Source: Streptomyces griseofuscus (GTDB lineage: Bacteria; Actinomycetota; Actinomycetes; Streptomycetales; Streptomycetaceae). From it: DNA of 64,000 nt. A model generated the notes under the pieces. It ran no database searches. It was not told the DNA's origin and was given only the letters and a program-made list of their open reading frames with translations. A program made the translations under genes and the position numbers. Below are positions 7,429-17,118 of the stretch, piece after piece. Each line of letters starts with the position of its first letter. Positions within the stretch are counted from its first letter, which is position 1. The stretch is from contig NZ_CP051006.1 of the NCBI RefSeq assembly GCF_014673495.1, positions 2,976,001 to 3,040,000 on the forward strand, given 5' to 3'.

Positions 7429-9063
7429 ATGCGCCTTCCGTCCCTGACCCGCCCGCGCAGCCTGGCGGGCCAGCTGTTCGCCATGCAGGCGGTGCTGATA
7501 GCCGTGGTCGTGGCCGGATACGCGCTGTTCGCCTACGTCAGCGACCGGCGGCAGGCGGAGGACGCGGCCGCCCGGCAGGCGACCGCGGTGGCCCGCTCGA
7601 TCGCCGACTCCCCCGCGGTCCGCGCCGCGATCCGCACGCCGGACCCGACCGCGCTCCTCCAGCCGTACGCCCTGAAGGTCACCCGGGACGCCAACGTCGA
7701 CTTCGTCACGATCATGAGCCCGGACGGCATCCGCTGGACGCACCCGGACCCCCGGCAGATCGGCAAGCGCTTCCTCGGGACCACCGCCCCCGCCCGCGCG
7801 GGCCGCACCTTCACCGAGACCTACACCGGCACCCTCGGCCCCTCCGTGCGGGCGGTGACCCCGGTTTCGGACGGCGGCCGGATCGTCGGCCTGGTCAGCG
7901 CCGGCATCACCGTGGACCGGATCAGCGAGCGGCTCCAGGACCAGGTCACGGCGCTGCTCGGGGTGGCCGGCGGGGCGCTGCTGCTGGGCGCGGTGGGCAC
8001 CTATGTCGTCAACGCCCGGCTGCGGCGGCACACCCACAACATGAACGCCGCCGAGCTGAGCCGGATGCACGACTACCATCAGGCGGCGCTGCACGCGGTC
8101 CGCGAGGGGCTGCTGATGCTGGACGGGCAGTACAGGGTGGCGCTGATCAACGACGGCGGCCGGGAGCTGCTCGGGGTCGGCGAGGAGGACGAGGTGGTGG
8201 GACGGTCGGTGGCCGAGCTGGGCCTCCCGGCGCCGCTGACGGGCGCGCTGCTGTCCTCCCGGCCCCGGGTGGACGAGGTGCATCCGACCGCCTCCCGGGT
8301 GCTGGTGGTGAACACCTCCCCGGTCTCCGGCGGGGAACGCAGGGGTACGGTCGTCACCCTGCGCGATATCACCGAACTCCAGTCGCTGATGGGCGAGTTG
8401 GACACCGAGCGGGGCTTCAGCCAGGCGCTGCGCTCACAGGCGCACGAGGCGGCGAACCGGCTGCACACCGTGGTCTCGCTGATCGAACTGGGCCGCTCCG
8501 AGGAGGCGGTGGAGTTCGCCACGGCCGAGCTGGAGCTGGCGCAGGCGCTGACCGACCAGGTGGTGGCGGCGGTCGGCGAACCGGTCCTCGCGGCGCTGCT
8601 GCTGGGCAAGACCGCGCAGGCCAACGAGCGGGGCGTGGAGCTGGTGGTGTCGCCCGACAGCCGGCTCGACGACGGGCTGCTGTCCGGCGGTCCGCCCGCG
8701 CGGGACCTGGTGACCATCCTCGGCAACCTGATCGACAACGCGGTGGACGCGGCCCAGGGCAGCGCGCGGGCGCGGGTGACCGTGACGGCGTACGCCCCGG
8801 CGGCCGAGCTGGTGCTGCGGGTCGCGGACACCGGCCCCGGTGTCGAGCCCGGTCACGCCGATCTGGTGTTCCAGCGCGGCTTCACGACCAAGCCGGCCGG
8901 GCCCGGCGGCCGGGGCCTCGGGCTCGCGCTCGTACGGCAGGCGGTGACCCGGCATGAGGGCACGCTCACGGTCACGGACGCGGCGCCCGGGGGCGGCGCG
9001 GTGTTCGAGGTGCGGCTGCCGCTGCGCCCGGCGCCGGTGGCGGCCCAGGGCGGTGCCGGATGA
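7429..9063 (+). CDS. Sensor histidine kinase, CitA/DcuS-like
   Basis: The 544-residue protein has a transmembrane helix at about 15-37, an extracellular sensor (sCache-like) to about 170, a second helix at about 178-200, a cytoplasmic PAS domain at about 220-320, and a short dimerisation helix carrying the phospho-acceptor in SQAHEAANRLHT (His339). The ATPase domain follows, with the N box NLIDNAVDAA near residue 435 and G box DTGPGV. This is the CitA/DcuS/DctS family, which senses citrate or C4-dicarboxylates in the periplasm-equivalent space. It is divergent from dctA and overlaps its response regulator by four bases. The ligand is inferred. Confidence 0.88.
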   Translation: MRLPSLTRPRSLAGQLFAMQAVLIAVVVAGYALFAYVSDRRQAEDAAARQATAVARSIADSPAVRAAIRTPDPTALLQPYALKVTRDANVDFVTIMSPDGIRWTHPDPRQIGKRFLGTTAPARAGRTFTETYTGTLGPSVRAVTPVSDGGRIVGLVSAGITVDRISERLQDQVTALLGVAGGALLLGAVGTYVVNARLRRHTHNMNAAELSRMHDYHQAALHAVREGLLMLDGQYRVALINDGGRELLGVGEEDEVVGRSVAELGLPAPLTGALLSSRPRVDEVHPTASRVLVVNTSPVSGGERRGTVVTLRDITELQSLMGELDTERGFSQALRSQAHEAANRLHTVVSLIELGRSEEAVEFATAELELAQALTDQVVAAVGEPVLAALLLGKTAQANERGVELVVSPDSRLDDGLLSGGPPARDLVTILGNLIDNAVDAAQGSARARVTVTAYAPAAELVLRVADTGPGVEPGHADLVFQRGFTTKPAGPGGRGLGLALVRQAVTRHEGTLTVTDAAPGGGAVFEVRLPLRPAPVAAQGGAG

Positions 9064-9743
9064 CGGACCCGATCAGGGTGCTGGTGGTGGAGGACGACCC
9101 GGTCGCCGCCGACGCGCACGAGCTGTACGTGGGCCGGGTGCCCGGCTTCGTCGCGGTCGGCAAGGCCCGCACGGGCGCGCAGGCGCGGCGCGTCCTGGAC
9201 CGTACGGAGGTGGATCTGCTCCTCCTGGATCTGCATCTACCCGATGTGCACGGGCTCCAGTTCGCCCGCTCGCTGCGCGCCGCCGGCCATCACGCGGATG
9301 TGATCGCGGTGACCTCGGCGCGGGATCTGGCGATGGTGCGCGAGGGGGTCTCGCTGGGTGTCGTGCAGTACGTGCTCAAGCCGTTCACCTTCGCCACCCT
9401 GCGCGACCGGCTGGTGCGCTACGCCGAGTTCCGGGGAGCCGCGGGCGAGGCGAGCGGGCAGGACGAGGTGGACCGGGCGCTCGCGGCGCTCCGGGCGCCC
9501 GCCCCGGCCGCGCTGCCCAAGGGGCTCAGCGGACCGACGCTCCAGCGGGTGACCGGGGCGCTGCGCGAGGCGGCCGACGGGGTCACCGCGGCGGGGGTCG
9601 CCGAGGCGGTGGGCATATCGAGGATCACCGGGCGCCGCTATCTGGAGCATCTGGTGGACACCGGCCGGGCCGCGCGCAGCCCGCTGTACGGCCAGGTGGG
9701 GCGGCCGGAACTGGTCTACCGCTGGGTGCCGCAAACACCGTGA
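9060..9743 (+). CDS. Response regulator, CitB/DcuR/DctR-like
   Basis: The protein has 227 residues. The receiver domain (1-125) has the acidic pair Asp12-Asp13, phospho-acceptor Asp57 (LLLLDLHLPDVHG) and the lysine in LKPF. The C-terminal part (about 165-225) is a winged helix-turn-helix of the CitB type. ATGA overlap with the kinase gene shows cotranslation. It most likely activates dctA divergently when phosphorylated. Target sites are not certain; an A+T-rich stretch with direct repeats of GTTCA at 7388-7400 is one candidate. Confidence 0.88.
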   Translation: MTDPIRVLVVEDDPVAADAHELYVGRVPGFVAVGKARTGAQARRVLDRTEVDLLLLDLHLPDVHGLQFARSLRAAGHHADVIAVTSARDLAMVREGVSLGVVQYVLKPFTFATLRDRLVRYAEFRGAAGEASGQDEVDRALAALRAPAPAALPKGLSGPTLQRVTGALREAADGVTAAGVAEAVGISRITGRRYLEHLVDTGRAARSPLYGQVGRPELVYRWVPQTP

Positions 9744-9782
9744 GCCCGCGGTGATCGCCGACTTCCTTTCACCGCACACGCA

Positions 9783-9811
9783 TTGACCTGACCGGACCGC
9801 CGCTCTTACCT
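9783..9811 (+). promoter_or_regulatory. Promoter of the sugar ABC importer operon
   Basis: TTGACC (9783-9788) and TTACCT (9806-9811) have an ideal 17-base spacer. Transcription would start near 9818, about 45 bases before the first gene. No clear LacI-type palindrome is visible beside it. Confidence 0.6.
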
Positions 9812-9862
9812 TCACGGACACCACCGAGGCCACCCCACGTGTGCCCGCAGGAGGTCATGCCC

Positions 9863-11230
9863 GTGCGCCCCACCGCCGCCCTCACCGCCCTGCTCACCAC
9901 CGTCCTCGCCGCCACCGCCCTCACCGCGTGCGGCACCGGCTCCGACGAGGGACCCAACACCCTGAAGGTGTCGTACAAGCAGTCGACCGACAACTCCATC
10001 AAGGTGATGGACACCTATCTCGCCGGGATCAAGAAGCAGTTCGAGCGCGAACACCCGGGGAAGAAGGTCGAGTTCGTGCCGATCAAGGCGCCGGACTCGG
10101 AGTACTACACCAAGCTCCAGCAGATGCTGCGCTCCCCGCGCACCGCGCCCGACCTGGTCTACGAGGACACCTTCCTCATCAACTCCGACATCACCAGCGG
10201 GTACTTGAAGCCCCTCGACCCGTATCTCGCGAAGTGGCCGGACTGGGGGCGGTTCATCGGCACCGCGAAGGCCGCGGCCCGGGGGCAGGACGGGAAGACG
10301 TACGGCGTCCCGGACGGCACCGACACCCGCGGACTCTGGTTCGACAAGCGGGTGTTCCGCAAGGCCGGACTGCCCACCGACTGGCAGCCGCGCACCTGGG
10401 ACGACATCCTCGCCGCCGCCCGCACCATCAAGCGGACGGTCCCCGGTGTCACCCCGCTCAACATCTACACCGGCAAGCCCGCGGGCGAAGAGGCCACGAT
10501 GCAGGGCTTCGAGGAGCTGCTGTACGGCACGAACGACGGCCGGAGCGATCCGCTGTACGACGCCACGAGCAAGAAGTGGAGGGCGGCCGGCCAGGGTTTC
10601 AAGGACTCGCTGGCGTTCGTGCACAGCGTGTTCCAGGAGAAGCTGGGCCCGGACGTGTCCGACGCGCTCGACCCCAACTACTCCACCACCGTGCGCGGTG
10701 AGCTGCTCCCCCAGGGCAAGCTGGGCATCGATCTGGACGGCTCCTGGCTGCCGCAGGACTGGCTGCCGGGCAGCGGGCACGAGTGGCGGGACTGGTCCAA
10801 GGAGACCGGGCTCGCCGCCATGCCCACCCAAGCCGGGCAGGCGCCGGGCAAGGTGAGCATGTCGGGCGGCTGGACCTGGTCGATCCCGGCGCGGGCCGCC
10901 CATCCGGATCTCGCCTTCGACTTCGTCAAGACGCTCCAGACCAAGGACAACGCGCGGAAGTGGTACATCGCCAACTCCGGTATCGCGGTGCGCGAGGACG
11001 TGGCGGCGGACCCCGCGTACGTGGACGCGCAGCCCGGGATCAAGTTCTTCACCGACCTGGTGGCCACGACGCACTACCGGCCCGCGTTCCCCGCCTATCC
11101 GAAGGTGTCGACCGCGATCCAGGAGGCCATGGAGAGCGTGACCACCGGGGACCGGTCGGTGGCACAGGCGGCGGGTGACTACGACGCCGCGCTCAAGGAC
11201 GTCACCGGCGGCCGGGTGGTGGGCGGGTGA
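9863..11230 (+). CDS. Carbohydrate ABC transporter substrate-binding lipoprotein
   Basis: The 455-residue protein has a signal peptide ending in a lipobox (ALTAC), then a family 1 extracellular solute-binding fold with the conserved EDTFLINSDI and tryptophan-rich GGWTWSIP segments. It captures a sugar or oligosaccharide outside the membrane and delivers it to the two permeases downstream. I chose the GTG at 9863 because GGAGG precedes it by eight bases; the ATG at 9857 is only two bases from it. It is coupled to the next gene by a GTGA overlap. The sugar cannot be identified; no glycosidase is adjacent. Confidence 0.88.
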   Translation: MRPTAALTALLTTVLAATALTACGTGSDEGPNTLKVSYKQSTDNSIKVMDTYLAGIKKQFEREHPGKKVEFVPIKAPDSEYYTKLQQMLRSPRTAPDLVYEDTFLINSDITSGYLKPLDPYLAKWPDWGRFIGTAKAAARGQDGKTYGVPDGTDTRGLWFDKRVFRKAGLPTDWQPRTWDDILAAARTIKRTVPGVTPLNIYTGKPAGEEATMQGFEELLYGTNDGRSDPLYDATSKKWRAAGQGFKDSLAFVHSVFQEKLGPDVSDALDPNYSTTVRGELLPQGKLGIDLDGSWLPQDWLPGSGHEWRDWSKETGLAAMPTQAGQAPGKVSMSGGWTWSIPARAAHPDLAFDFVKTLQTKDNARKWYIANSGIAVREDVAADPAYVDAQPGIKFFTDLVATTHYRPAFPAYPKVSTAIQEAMESVTTGDRSVAQAAGDYDAALKDVTGGRVVGG

Positions 11231-12099
11231 GGAGACGGGGCGCGCTGCCCGGGTTCGCCCGGGCGCTGCCCCTCGCCCCCGCCGTCGTCCTGCTGCTGCT
11301 GTTCCTCGCCGGGCCCATCGCCTACTGCGTCCTCATCGCCTTCACCGACCTCCAGCTGACCGGTCAGGCGCACTCCTCCTTCGTGGGATTCGCCAACTTC
11401 CGCCGGGCGTTCGGCGATCCGGCGTTCCTCAACGCCGTATGGCTGACCCTGGTGTTCACCGTGCTGTCCTCGATCGTCGGGCAGAACACCCTGGGGCTGG
11501 CACTCGCCGCGCTGATGAAGCGGGCCTCCCGGCCGGTGCGGGCGGTGGCCGGCGCGGTGGTGGTCACGGCGTGGGTGCTGCCGGAGGTGGTGGCCGGCTT
11601 CCTGCTGTACGCGTTCTTCCGCCGGGAGGGAACCCTGGACGCGATCCTCGGCTGGCTCCAACTGCCTCGCCAGAACTGGCTGTACACGCTGCCGATCCTC
11701 GCGGTGTCGTTCGCCAATGTGTGGCGCGGTACGGCCTTCTCGATGCTGGTGTACTCCGCCGCGCTGGACGAGATCCCGGCCGAGATCAGCGAGGCGGCCG
11801 AGGTGGACGGGGCGGGCGGTTGGCGGCGGCTGTGGCACATCACGCTGCCGATGATCCGCCGGTCCATCGGCACCAATCTGATGCTCAACACCCTCCAGAC
11901 GCTCTCGGTGTTCGGGCTGATCTGGGTGATGACGCGGGGCGGGCCGGGCGACAGGAGCCAGACGCTGCCGCTGCTGATGTACGAACAGGCCTTCCAGAAC
12001 AGCATGATCGGGTACGGCACCGCCGTCGCGCTGCTTCTGCTGCTGGTGGGGGCGCTGTTCTCGGTCGGGTATCTGCGACTGCTGCGGACGGAGGTGTGA
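11227..12099 (+). CDS. ABC sugar transporter permease, MalF type
   Basis: The 290-residue protein has six hydrophobic segments and the cytoplasmic EAA loop (EAAEVDGAGGWRRLWHITLP) that docks onto the ATPase. The GTG start overlaps the stop of the binding-protein gene, and the stop overlaps the next permease start. No ATPase gene is present, which is normal in Streptomyces, where the shared ATPase MsiK energises many CUT1 importers. Assignment to MsiK is inference. Confidence 0.9.
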   Translation: MRRRGALPGFARALPLAPAVVLLLLFLAGPIAYCVLIAFTDLQLTGQAHSSFVGFANFRRAFGDPAFLNAVWLTLVFTVLSSIVGQNTLGLALAALMKRASRPVRAVAGAVVVTAWVLPEVVAGFLLYAFFRREGTLDAILGWLQLPRQNWLYTLPILAVSFANVWRGTAFSMLVYSAALDEIPAEISEAAEVDGAGGWRRLWHITLPMIRRSIGTNLMLNTLQTLSVFGLIWVMTRGGPGDRSQTLPLLMYEQAFQNSMIGYGTAVALLLLLVGALFSVGYLRLLRTEV

Positions 12100-12968
12100 T
12101 GGCCCACCCCCACGCCCACGCCCGCGTAAGCACCCGCACCCGCACCCGCGTACGCGCCGTACGACGGCACATCGCCGACGCCTGTCTCCTCCTGCTGGCC
12201 GCGGCGTTCGCACTGCCGCTGGCCTGGGTGGTGCTGGCCAGTGTGGACCCGGGCGCCGATCTGCGCGTCCGGGTCCCTGAGAGCCTCACCCTCGGCAACT
12301 TCCGGGCGGTCCTGACCCCGGAGATCACCTACACCCCGCTGCTCAACAGCCTGATCCTGTGCGGCTGCGCCACCGCGCTCACCGTCGGGTGCGCCGCGCT
12401 CGCCGCGTACCCGCTCTCCCGGTTCCGGTCCCGGCTGAACCGGCCGTTCCTGCTGACGATCCTCTTCGCCACCAGCCTGCCCATCACCGCGATCATGGTG
12501 CCGGTGTACGCCCTGTTCGTCCGGGTGAATCTGATCGACACCCTCCAGGGCACCATCCTGTTCTTCGCGGCGACCCAACTCCCGTTCGCCATATGGCTGA
12601 TGAAGAACTTCATGGACGGCGTCCCGAAGGAGCTGGAGGAGGCCGCCTGGACCGACGGCGCCTCGGCCCTCCAGTCGCTGCTGCGCATCGTGCTGCCGCT
12701 GATGGGGCCGGGCCTCGCCGTGGTGACCGTCTTCTCGTTCGTCATGATGTGGGGCAACTTCTTCGTCCCCTTCATGCTGCTGCTCACCCCCGACCGAATG
12801 CCGGCCTCGGTCAGCGTCAACGACTTCTTCGGCAACCGCGGCATGGTCGCCTACGGTCAGCTCGCCGCGTTCTCGGTCATCTACTCGACCCCGGTGATCC
12901 TGCTGTACGTCCTGGTCGCCCGCCGCCTCGGGAACGGCTTCGCGCTCGGGGGCGCGGTCAAGGGCTGA
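12099..12968 (+). CDS. ABC sugar transporter permease, MalG type
   Basis: This 289-residue partner permease has a positively charged His/Arg-rich N-terminus, six membrane segments and the EAA loop (EEAAWTDGASALQSLLRIVL). It begins with an ATG sharing one base with the previous stop. It is the last gene of the importer operon. The N-terminal ATGGCCCACCCCCACGCCC stretch is repetitive (His-Ala repeats) but is in frame with the family N-terminus. Confidence 0.9.
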   Translation: MAHPHAHARVSTRTRTRVRAVRRHIADACLLLLAAAFALPLAWVVLASVDPGADLRVRVPESLTLGNFRAVLTPEITYTPLLNSLILCGCATALTVGCAALAAYPLSRFRSRLNRPFLLTILFATSLPITAIMVPVYALFVRVNLIDTLQGTILFFAATQLPFAIWLMKNFMDGVPKELEEAAWTDGASALQSLLRIVLPLMGPGLAVVTVFSFVMMWGNFFVPFMLLLTPDRMPASVSVNDFFGNRGMVAYGQLAAFSVIYSTPVILLYVLVARRLGNGFALGGAVKG

Positions 12969-13059
12969 CGAGGGGGGCGGGGCTGTGCGTTCGGACAATA
13001 CGTGATCCTGGCGGAACGGACCGTATCCCCCGTGCCCCGCCGGGCCTACCTTGTGCGAG

Positions 13060-13755
13060 GTGCGCCCACCCTCCTCTCCCCCGCCGCCGCCCCCGTTCGA
13101 CGCCCAGGCCGCCCGCCGGCTGCGCGGCGCCCTCGGCATGGCTCCCGAGCATGTCGCCCACGCCCTGCGCTCCGCGTACGGGCTGCCCCATGTCACCCCC
13201 GGGCACGTACTCGCCTGGGAGCGCGGCACCGCCGCTCCGGACCACACCGAACTCGCCGCGCTCGCCGGGGCGTTGTGGTGCGACCCGGGAGAACTGTTGG
13301 ACCGGCCCCGCACCCTGCGCGAGCACCGCATCGCGCGCGGCGTCGCACCGCAGGACGTCGCCCGCGCCGTCGGCATGGACCTGCCCGCGTATCTGCGGAT
13401 GGAGGAGGACGGCGTCTGGCGCGGCACCGAGCGGCAGGTCGGGGAACTCGTGCGGGTGCTGCGCCTCGAACCGCCGGACGTCGTGGCCGTCACCGGCCGT
13501 ACGGAGCCGCTCGCCGCGCTGCTGCGCGGGGCCGTGACCACCCGCTGGCAGGCGTATGTGCGCCAGGTCGGGGAGCTGGTCGCCGTGGCGCGCCCCGACC
13601 TGGAGGAGGCGCTGCGCCGGCTGCACCGGGACTACCAGGGCCGGATGACCGCCACCCTGGGCTGGGGCGGCGGGGACACGGCCGGGGCCGTCGGGGAGGA
13701 GTTCCTGGAGCGGATCGTGGAGAACTTCTGGGCGGCCGTCCGGCGGGAGCCGTAG
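13060..13755 (+). CDS. XRE-family DNA-binding protein with two helix-turn-helix domains
   Basis: The 231-residue protein has a proline-rich N-terminus, then two Cro/C1-type helix-turn-helix segments (about 18-75 and 85-140), and a C-terminal helical part (about 160-231) of unknown role. The GTG at 13060 is seven bases after a TACCTT -10-like box (13047-13052), suggesting a leaderless mRNA; the TTG at 13051 is less likely. It is a solitary gene between the sugar operon and the convergent pfkA. Its targets are unknown; control of neighbouring carbon genes is a guess. Confidence 0.8.
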   Translation: MRPPSSPPPPPPFDAQAARRLRGALGMAPEHVAHALRSAYGLPHVTPGHVLAWERGTAAPDHTELAALAGALWCDPGELLDRPRTLREHRIARGVAPQDVARAVGMDLPAYLRMEEDGVWRGTERQVGELVRVLRLEPPDVVAVTGRTEPLAALLRGAVTTRWQAYVRQVGELVAVARPDLEEALRRLHRDYQGRMTATLGWGGGDTAGAVGEEFLERIVENFWAAVRREP

Positions 13756-13798
13756 AAACTCCCGCCGCGACAGGGCCGCTTCCGGGAAACGGGGCGCT

Positions 13799-14824
13799 CT
13801 AGAAGACCGACTCCGCCTCGTCCATCCGGTCCTTCGGCACCGTCTTCAGCTCGGTGACCGCCTCCGCCAGCGGGACCATCTCGATGTCGGTGCCGCGCAG
13901 GGCGGTCATCCGGCCGAACTGGCCGCGGTGGGCGGCCTCCACGGCGTGCCAGCCGAAGCGGGTGGCGAGGACGCGGTCGTAGGCGGTGGGCACGCCGCCG
14001 CGCTGCACATGGCCGAGGATGACCGGCTTGGCCTCCTTGCCCAGGCGCCGCTCCAGCTCGTAGGCGAGGGCGGTGCCGATGCCCTGGAAGCGCTCATGGC
14101 CGTACTGGTCGATCGCGCCCTTGCCGTAGTCCATGGTGCCCTCGGCGGGGTGCGCGCCCTCGGCGACGCAGATCACGGCGAACTTCTTGCCCCGGGAGAA
14201 GCGCTCCTCGACCATCTTGACCAGGTCCGCGGGGTCGAAGGCCCGCTCGGGCAGGCAGATGCCGTGGGCGCCGGCGGCCATGCCGGACTCCAGCGCGATC
14301 CAGCCCGCGTGCCGGCCCATGACCTCGACCACCATCACCCGCTGGTGGGACTCGGCGGTGGTCTTGAGGCGGTCCATCGCCTCGGTGGCGACACCGACCG
14401 CGGTGTCGAAGCCGAAGGTGCGGTCCGTGGCGGAGATGTCGTTGTCGATCGTCTTGGGCACGCCGACGACCGGGAGGCCCGCGTCGGAGAGCATCCGGGC
14501 CGCCGTCAGGGTGCCCTCGCCGCCGATCGGGATCAGCGCGTCGATGCCGAACTCCCCGACCATGTCGGTGGCCCGCTCGCACGCCTCCCGCAGCCGGTCC
14601 CGCTCCAGCCGGGAGGAGCCGAGGATGGTGCCGCCCAGGGCCAGGATGCCGCTGACCGCGTCCAGGTCGAGGGCGCGGTAGTGGCGGTCGAGCAGACCCC
14701 GGTAGCCGTCCTCGAATCCGATGACCTCGTCGTCGTACTGCGTCACCGCGCGGTGCACGACCGAACGGATCACGGCGTTCAGGCCGGGGCAGTCGCCGCC
14801 TGCGGTGAGAACTCCGATGCGCAT
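13799..14824 (-). CDS. pfkA: ATP-dependent 6-phosphofructokinase
   Basis: The 341-residue enzyme phosphorylates fructose 6-phosphate in glycolysis. Visible motifs are the N-terminal GVLTAGGDCPGLNAVIR nucleotide loop, GGEGT at residues about 103-107, the catalytic PKTIDND and the substrate-binding MGRHAGW and GHVQRGG. Glycine after GGE (rather than aspartate) indicates ATP use rather than pyrophosphate; the acidic residue is Glu where E. coli has Asp, as is common in actinobacteria. The ATG at 14824 matches the family N-terminus. The gene is divergent from pta-ackA and has its own strong promoter. Confidence 0.94.
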   Translation of the reverse strand: MRIGVLTAGGDCPGLNAVIRSVVHRAVTQYDDEVIGFEDGYRGLLDRHYRALDLDAVSGILALGGTILGSSRLERDRLREACERATDMVGEFGIDALIPIGGEGTLTAARMLSDAGLPVVGVPKTIDNDISATDRTFGFDTAVGVATEAMDRLKTTAESHQRVMVVEVMGRHAGWIALESGMAAGAHGICLPERAFDPADLVKMVEERFSRGKKFAVICVAEGAHPAEGTMDYGKGAIDQYGHERFQGIGTALAYELERRLGKEAKPVILGHVQRGGVPTAYDRVLATRFGWHAVEAAHRGQFGRMTALRGTDIEMVPLAEAVTELKTVPKDRMDEAESVF

Positions 14825-14915
14825 CGTGCTGTGTCTCCTGCTCGCTGTCTCGTCCGTGCGTGAGCCTTCCCCGATTCTTTCACGTCCGCCGGGTAGCCCC
14901 GCGATCCTGACGGGC

Positions 14916-14944
14916 GCCTTATCCCGGCTGAGGGGTACTGTCAA
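14916..14944 (-). promoter_or_regulatory. pfkA promoter
   Basis: On the minus strand, consensus TTGACA (14939-14944), a 17-base spacer and TAAGGC (14916-14921) lie about 90 bases upstream of the pfkA ATG. Confidence 0.65.
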
Positions 14945-15018
14945 GAGGGTTCCGCTCACCCTGGTGGGCGATTTTTATGCCGACCCCTCGACGGCGACAT
15001 GAGAAACGGAGTGGACAC

Positions 15019-17118
15019 GTGACGCGCAGCGTGTACCTGACCGGCATCGACCGCGGCGACGGCCGCCAGGTCGTGGAGCTGGGGGTCATGGAACTGCTGA
15101 CCCGGCAGGTCGACCGGGTGGGCGTCTTCCGCCCGCTCGTGCACGACGGCCCCGACCGGCTGTTCGAGCTGCTGCGGGCGCGCTACCGCCTCTCCCAGGA
15201 CCCGGCGACCGTGATCGGCATGGACTACCGGGAGGCGTCCGCGATCCAGGCCGAGCAGGGCACCGACGAGCTGGTCTCCACCCTGGTCGACCGCTTCCAC
15301 CAGCTGGCCCGCTCATTCGACGTGGTCCTGGTCCTCGGCACCGACTTCGCCGCCACCCAGCTCCCCGACGAGCTGGCCCTCAACGCCCGCCTGGCCAATG
15401 AGTTCGGCGCCTCCGTGCTGCCGATCGTGGGCGGCCGCGGCCAGAACGCCGAGTCGGTGCGCGCGGAGGTCCGCAACGCCTACCGCGCCTACCACGGCCT
15501 GGGCTGCGACGTCCTCGCCATGATCGCCAACCGGGTCGCCCGCGAGGACCGCGACGAGCTCGCCGAACGCCTTGCCTCCCGGCTGCCGGTGCCCTGCTAC
15601 GTGCTGCCGGACGAGCCCGCCCTGTCCGCGCCGACCATCGCGCAGATCGCCCAGGCCCTGGACGCCCGGGTGCTGCTCGGCGACGACTCCGGGCTCGCGC
15701 GCGACGCCCTCGGCTTCGTCTTCGGCGGCGCCATGCTGCCGAACCTGCTGACCGCCCTGACCCCGGGCTGTGTCGTCATCACCCCCGGGGACCGCGCGGA
15801 CCTGGTCGTCGGCGCCCTGGCCGCGCACAGCGCGGGCACCCCGCCGATAGCGGGCATGCTGCTCACCCTGGACGAGGTGCCGAGCCAGGAGATCCTGACG
15901 CTGGCCGCCCGGCTCGCCCCGGGCACCCCCGTCCTGTCGGTGCGCGGCAACAGCTTCCCGACCGCCGAGCGGCTGTTCTCCCTGGAGGGCCGGATGACGG
16001 CGGCCACCCCGCGCAAGGCGGAGACCGCGCTCGGCCTCTTCGAACGCCATGTGGACACCGCGGAGCTGGCGAGCCGCATCGCGGCGACCAGCGGCGACCG
16101 CGTCACCCCGATGATGTTCGAGCACAAACTGCTCGACCGGGCCCGCGCCGACCGGCGCCGGGTGGTGCTCCCTGAGGGCACCGAGGAGCGGGTGCTGCAC
16201 GCGGCCGAGGTGCTGATACGCCGGGGCGTGTGCGACCTGACCCTGCTGGGGCCCGTCGACCAGATCCGCAAGAAGGCCGCCGACCTGGGCATCGACCTCG
16301 GCGACAGCCGGCTGATCGACCCGGCCACCTCCGAGCTGCGCGACGGTTTCGCCGAGAAGTACGCGGCCCTGCGCGCCCACAAGGGCGTCACGGTGGAGCT
16401 GGCGTACGACGTCGTCACGGACGTGAACTACTTCGGCACCCTGATGGTCGAGGAGGGCCTCGCCGACGGCATGGTCTCCGGCTCGGTGCACTCCACGGCG
16501 GCCACCATCCGCCCGGCCTTCGAGATCATCAAGACTCGCCCGGAGGCCGAGATCGTCTCCTCGGTGTTCTTCATGTGCCTGGCCGACAAGGTGCTGGTCT
16601 ACGGCGACTGCGCGGTCAACCCCGACCCGGACGCCGAGCAGCTCGCCGACATCGCCGTCCAGTCGGCCGCCACGGCGGCCCGGTTCGGGGTGGAGCCGCG
16701 GATCGCGATGCTGTCGTACTCCACCGGCACCTCCGGCACCGGCGCCGATGTGGACAAGGTGCGCACCGCCACCGAGCTGGTGCGCGCCCGCCGGCCCGAT
16801 CTGAAGATCGAGGGGCCGATCCAGTACGACGCCGCCGTGGAGCCCACGGTCGCCGCGACCAAGCTGCCGGGCTCCGAGGTCGCCGGGCAGGCCACGGTGC
16901 TGATCTTCCCGGACCTCAACACCGGCAACAACACCTACAAGGCCGTGCAGCGCTCGGCCGGCGCGATCGCCGTCGGCCCGGTCCTCCAGGGGCTGAACAA
17001 GCCGGTCAACGACCTGTCCCGGGGCGCCCTGGTGCCGGACATCGTGACCACCGTCGCCATCACCGCCATCCAGGCCCAGACCTCCGCAGACCGAGCAGAA
17101 AGCGTGCCCGTACCGTGA
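15019..17118 (+). CDS. pta: Phosphate acetyltransferase (long form)
   Basis: The 699-residue enzyme converts acetyl-CoA and phosphate to acetyl phosphate. It is the long, two-part form: an N-terminal P-loop-like DRTGG regulatory region (about 1-365) and the C-terminal catalytic domain (about 370-699) with VVLPEGTEERVL, SGSVHSTAATIRPA and LIFPDLNTGNNTYKA. I chose the GTG at 15019, seven bases after GGAG, giving MTRSVYLTGIDRGDG. The stop overlaps the ackA start (GTGA), so the pathway to acetate is cotranscribed. Confidence 0.95.
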   Translation: MTRSVYLTGIDRGDGRQVVELGVMELLTRQVDRVGVFRPLVHDGPDRLFELLRARYRLSQDPATVIGMDYREASAIQAEQGTDELVSTLVDRFHQLARSFDVVLVLGTDFAATQLPDELALNARLANEFGASVLPIVGGRGQNAESVRAEVRNAYRAYHGLGCDVLAMIANRVAREDRDELAERLASRLPVPCYVLPDEPALSAPTIAQIAQALDARVLLGDDSGLARDALGFVFGGAMLPNLLTALTPGCVVITPGDRADLVVGALAAHSAGTPPIAGMLLTLDEVPSQEILTLAARLAPGTPVLSVRGNSFPTAERLFSLEGRMTAATPRKAETALGLFERHVDTAELASRIAATSGDRVTPMMFEHKLLDRARADRRRVVLPEGTEERVLHAAEVLIRRGVCDLTLLGPVDQIRKKAADLGIDLGDSRLIDPATSELRDGFAEKYAALRAHKGVTVELAYDVVTDVNYFGTLMVEEGLADGMVSGSVHSTAATIRPAFEIIKTRPEAEIVSSVFFMCLADKVLVYGDCAVNPDPDAEQLADIAVQSAATAARFGVEPRIAMLSYSTGTSGTGADVDKVRTATELVRARRPDLKIEGPIQYDAAVEPTVAATKLPGSEVAGQATVLIFPDLNTGNNTYKAVQRSAGAIAVGPVLQGLNKPVNDLSRGALVPDIVTTVAITAIQAQTSADRAESVPVP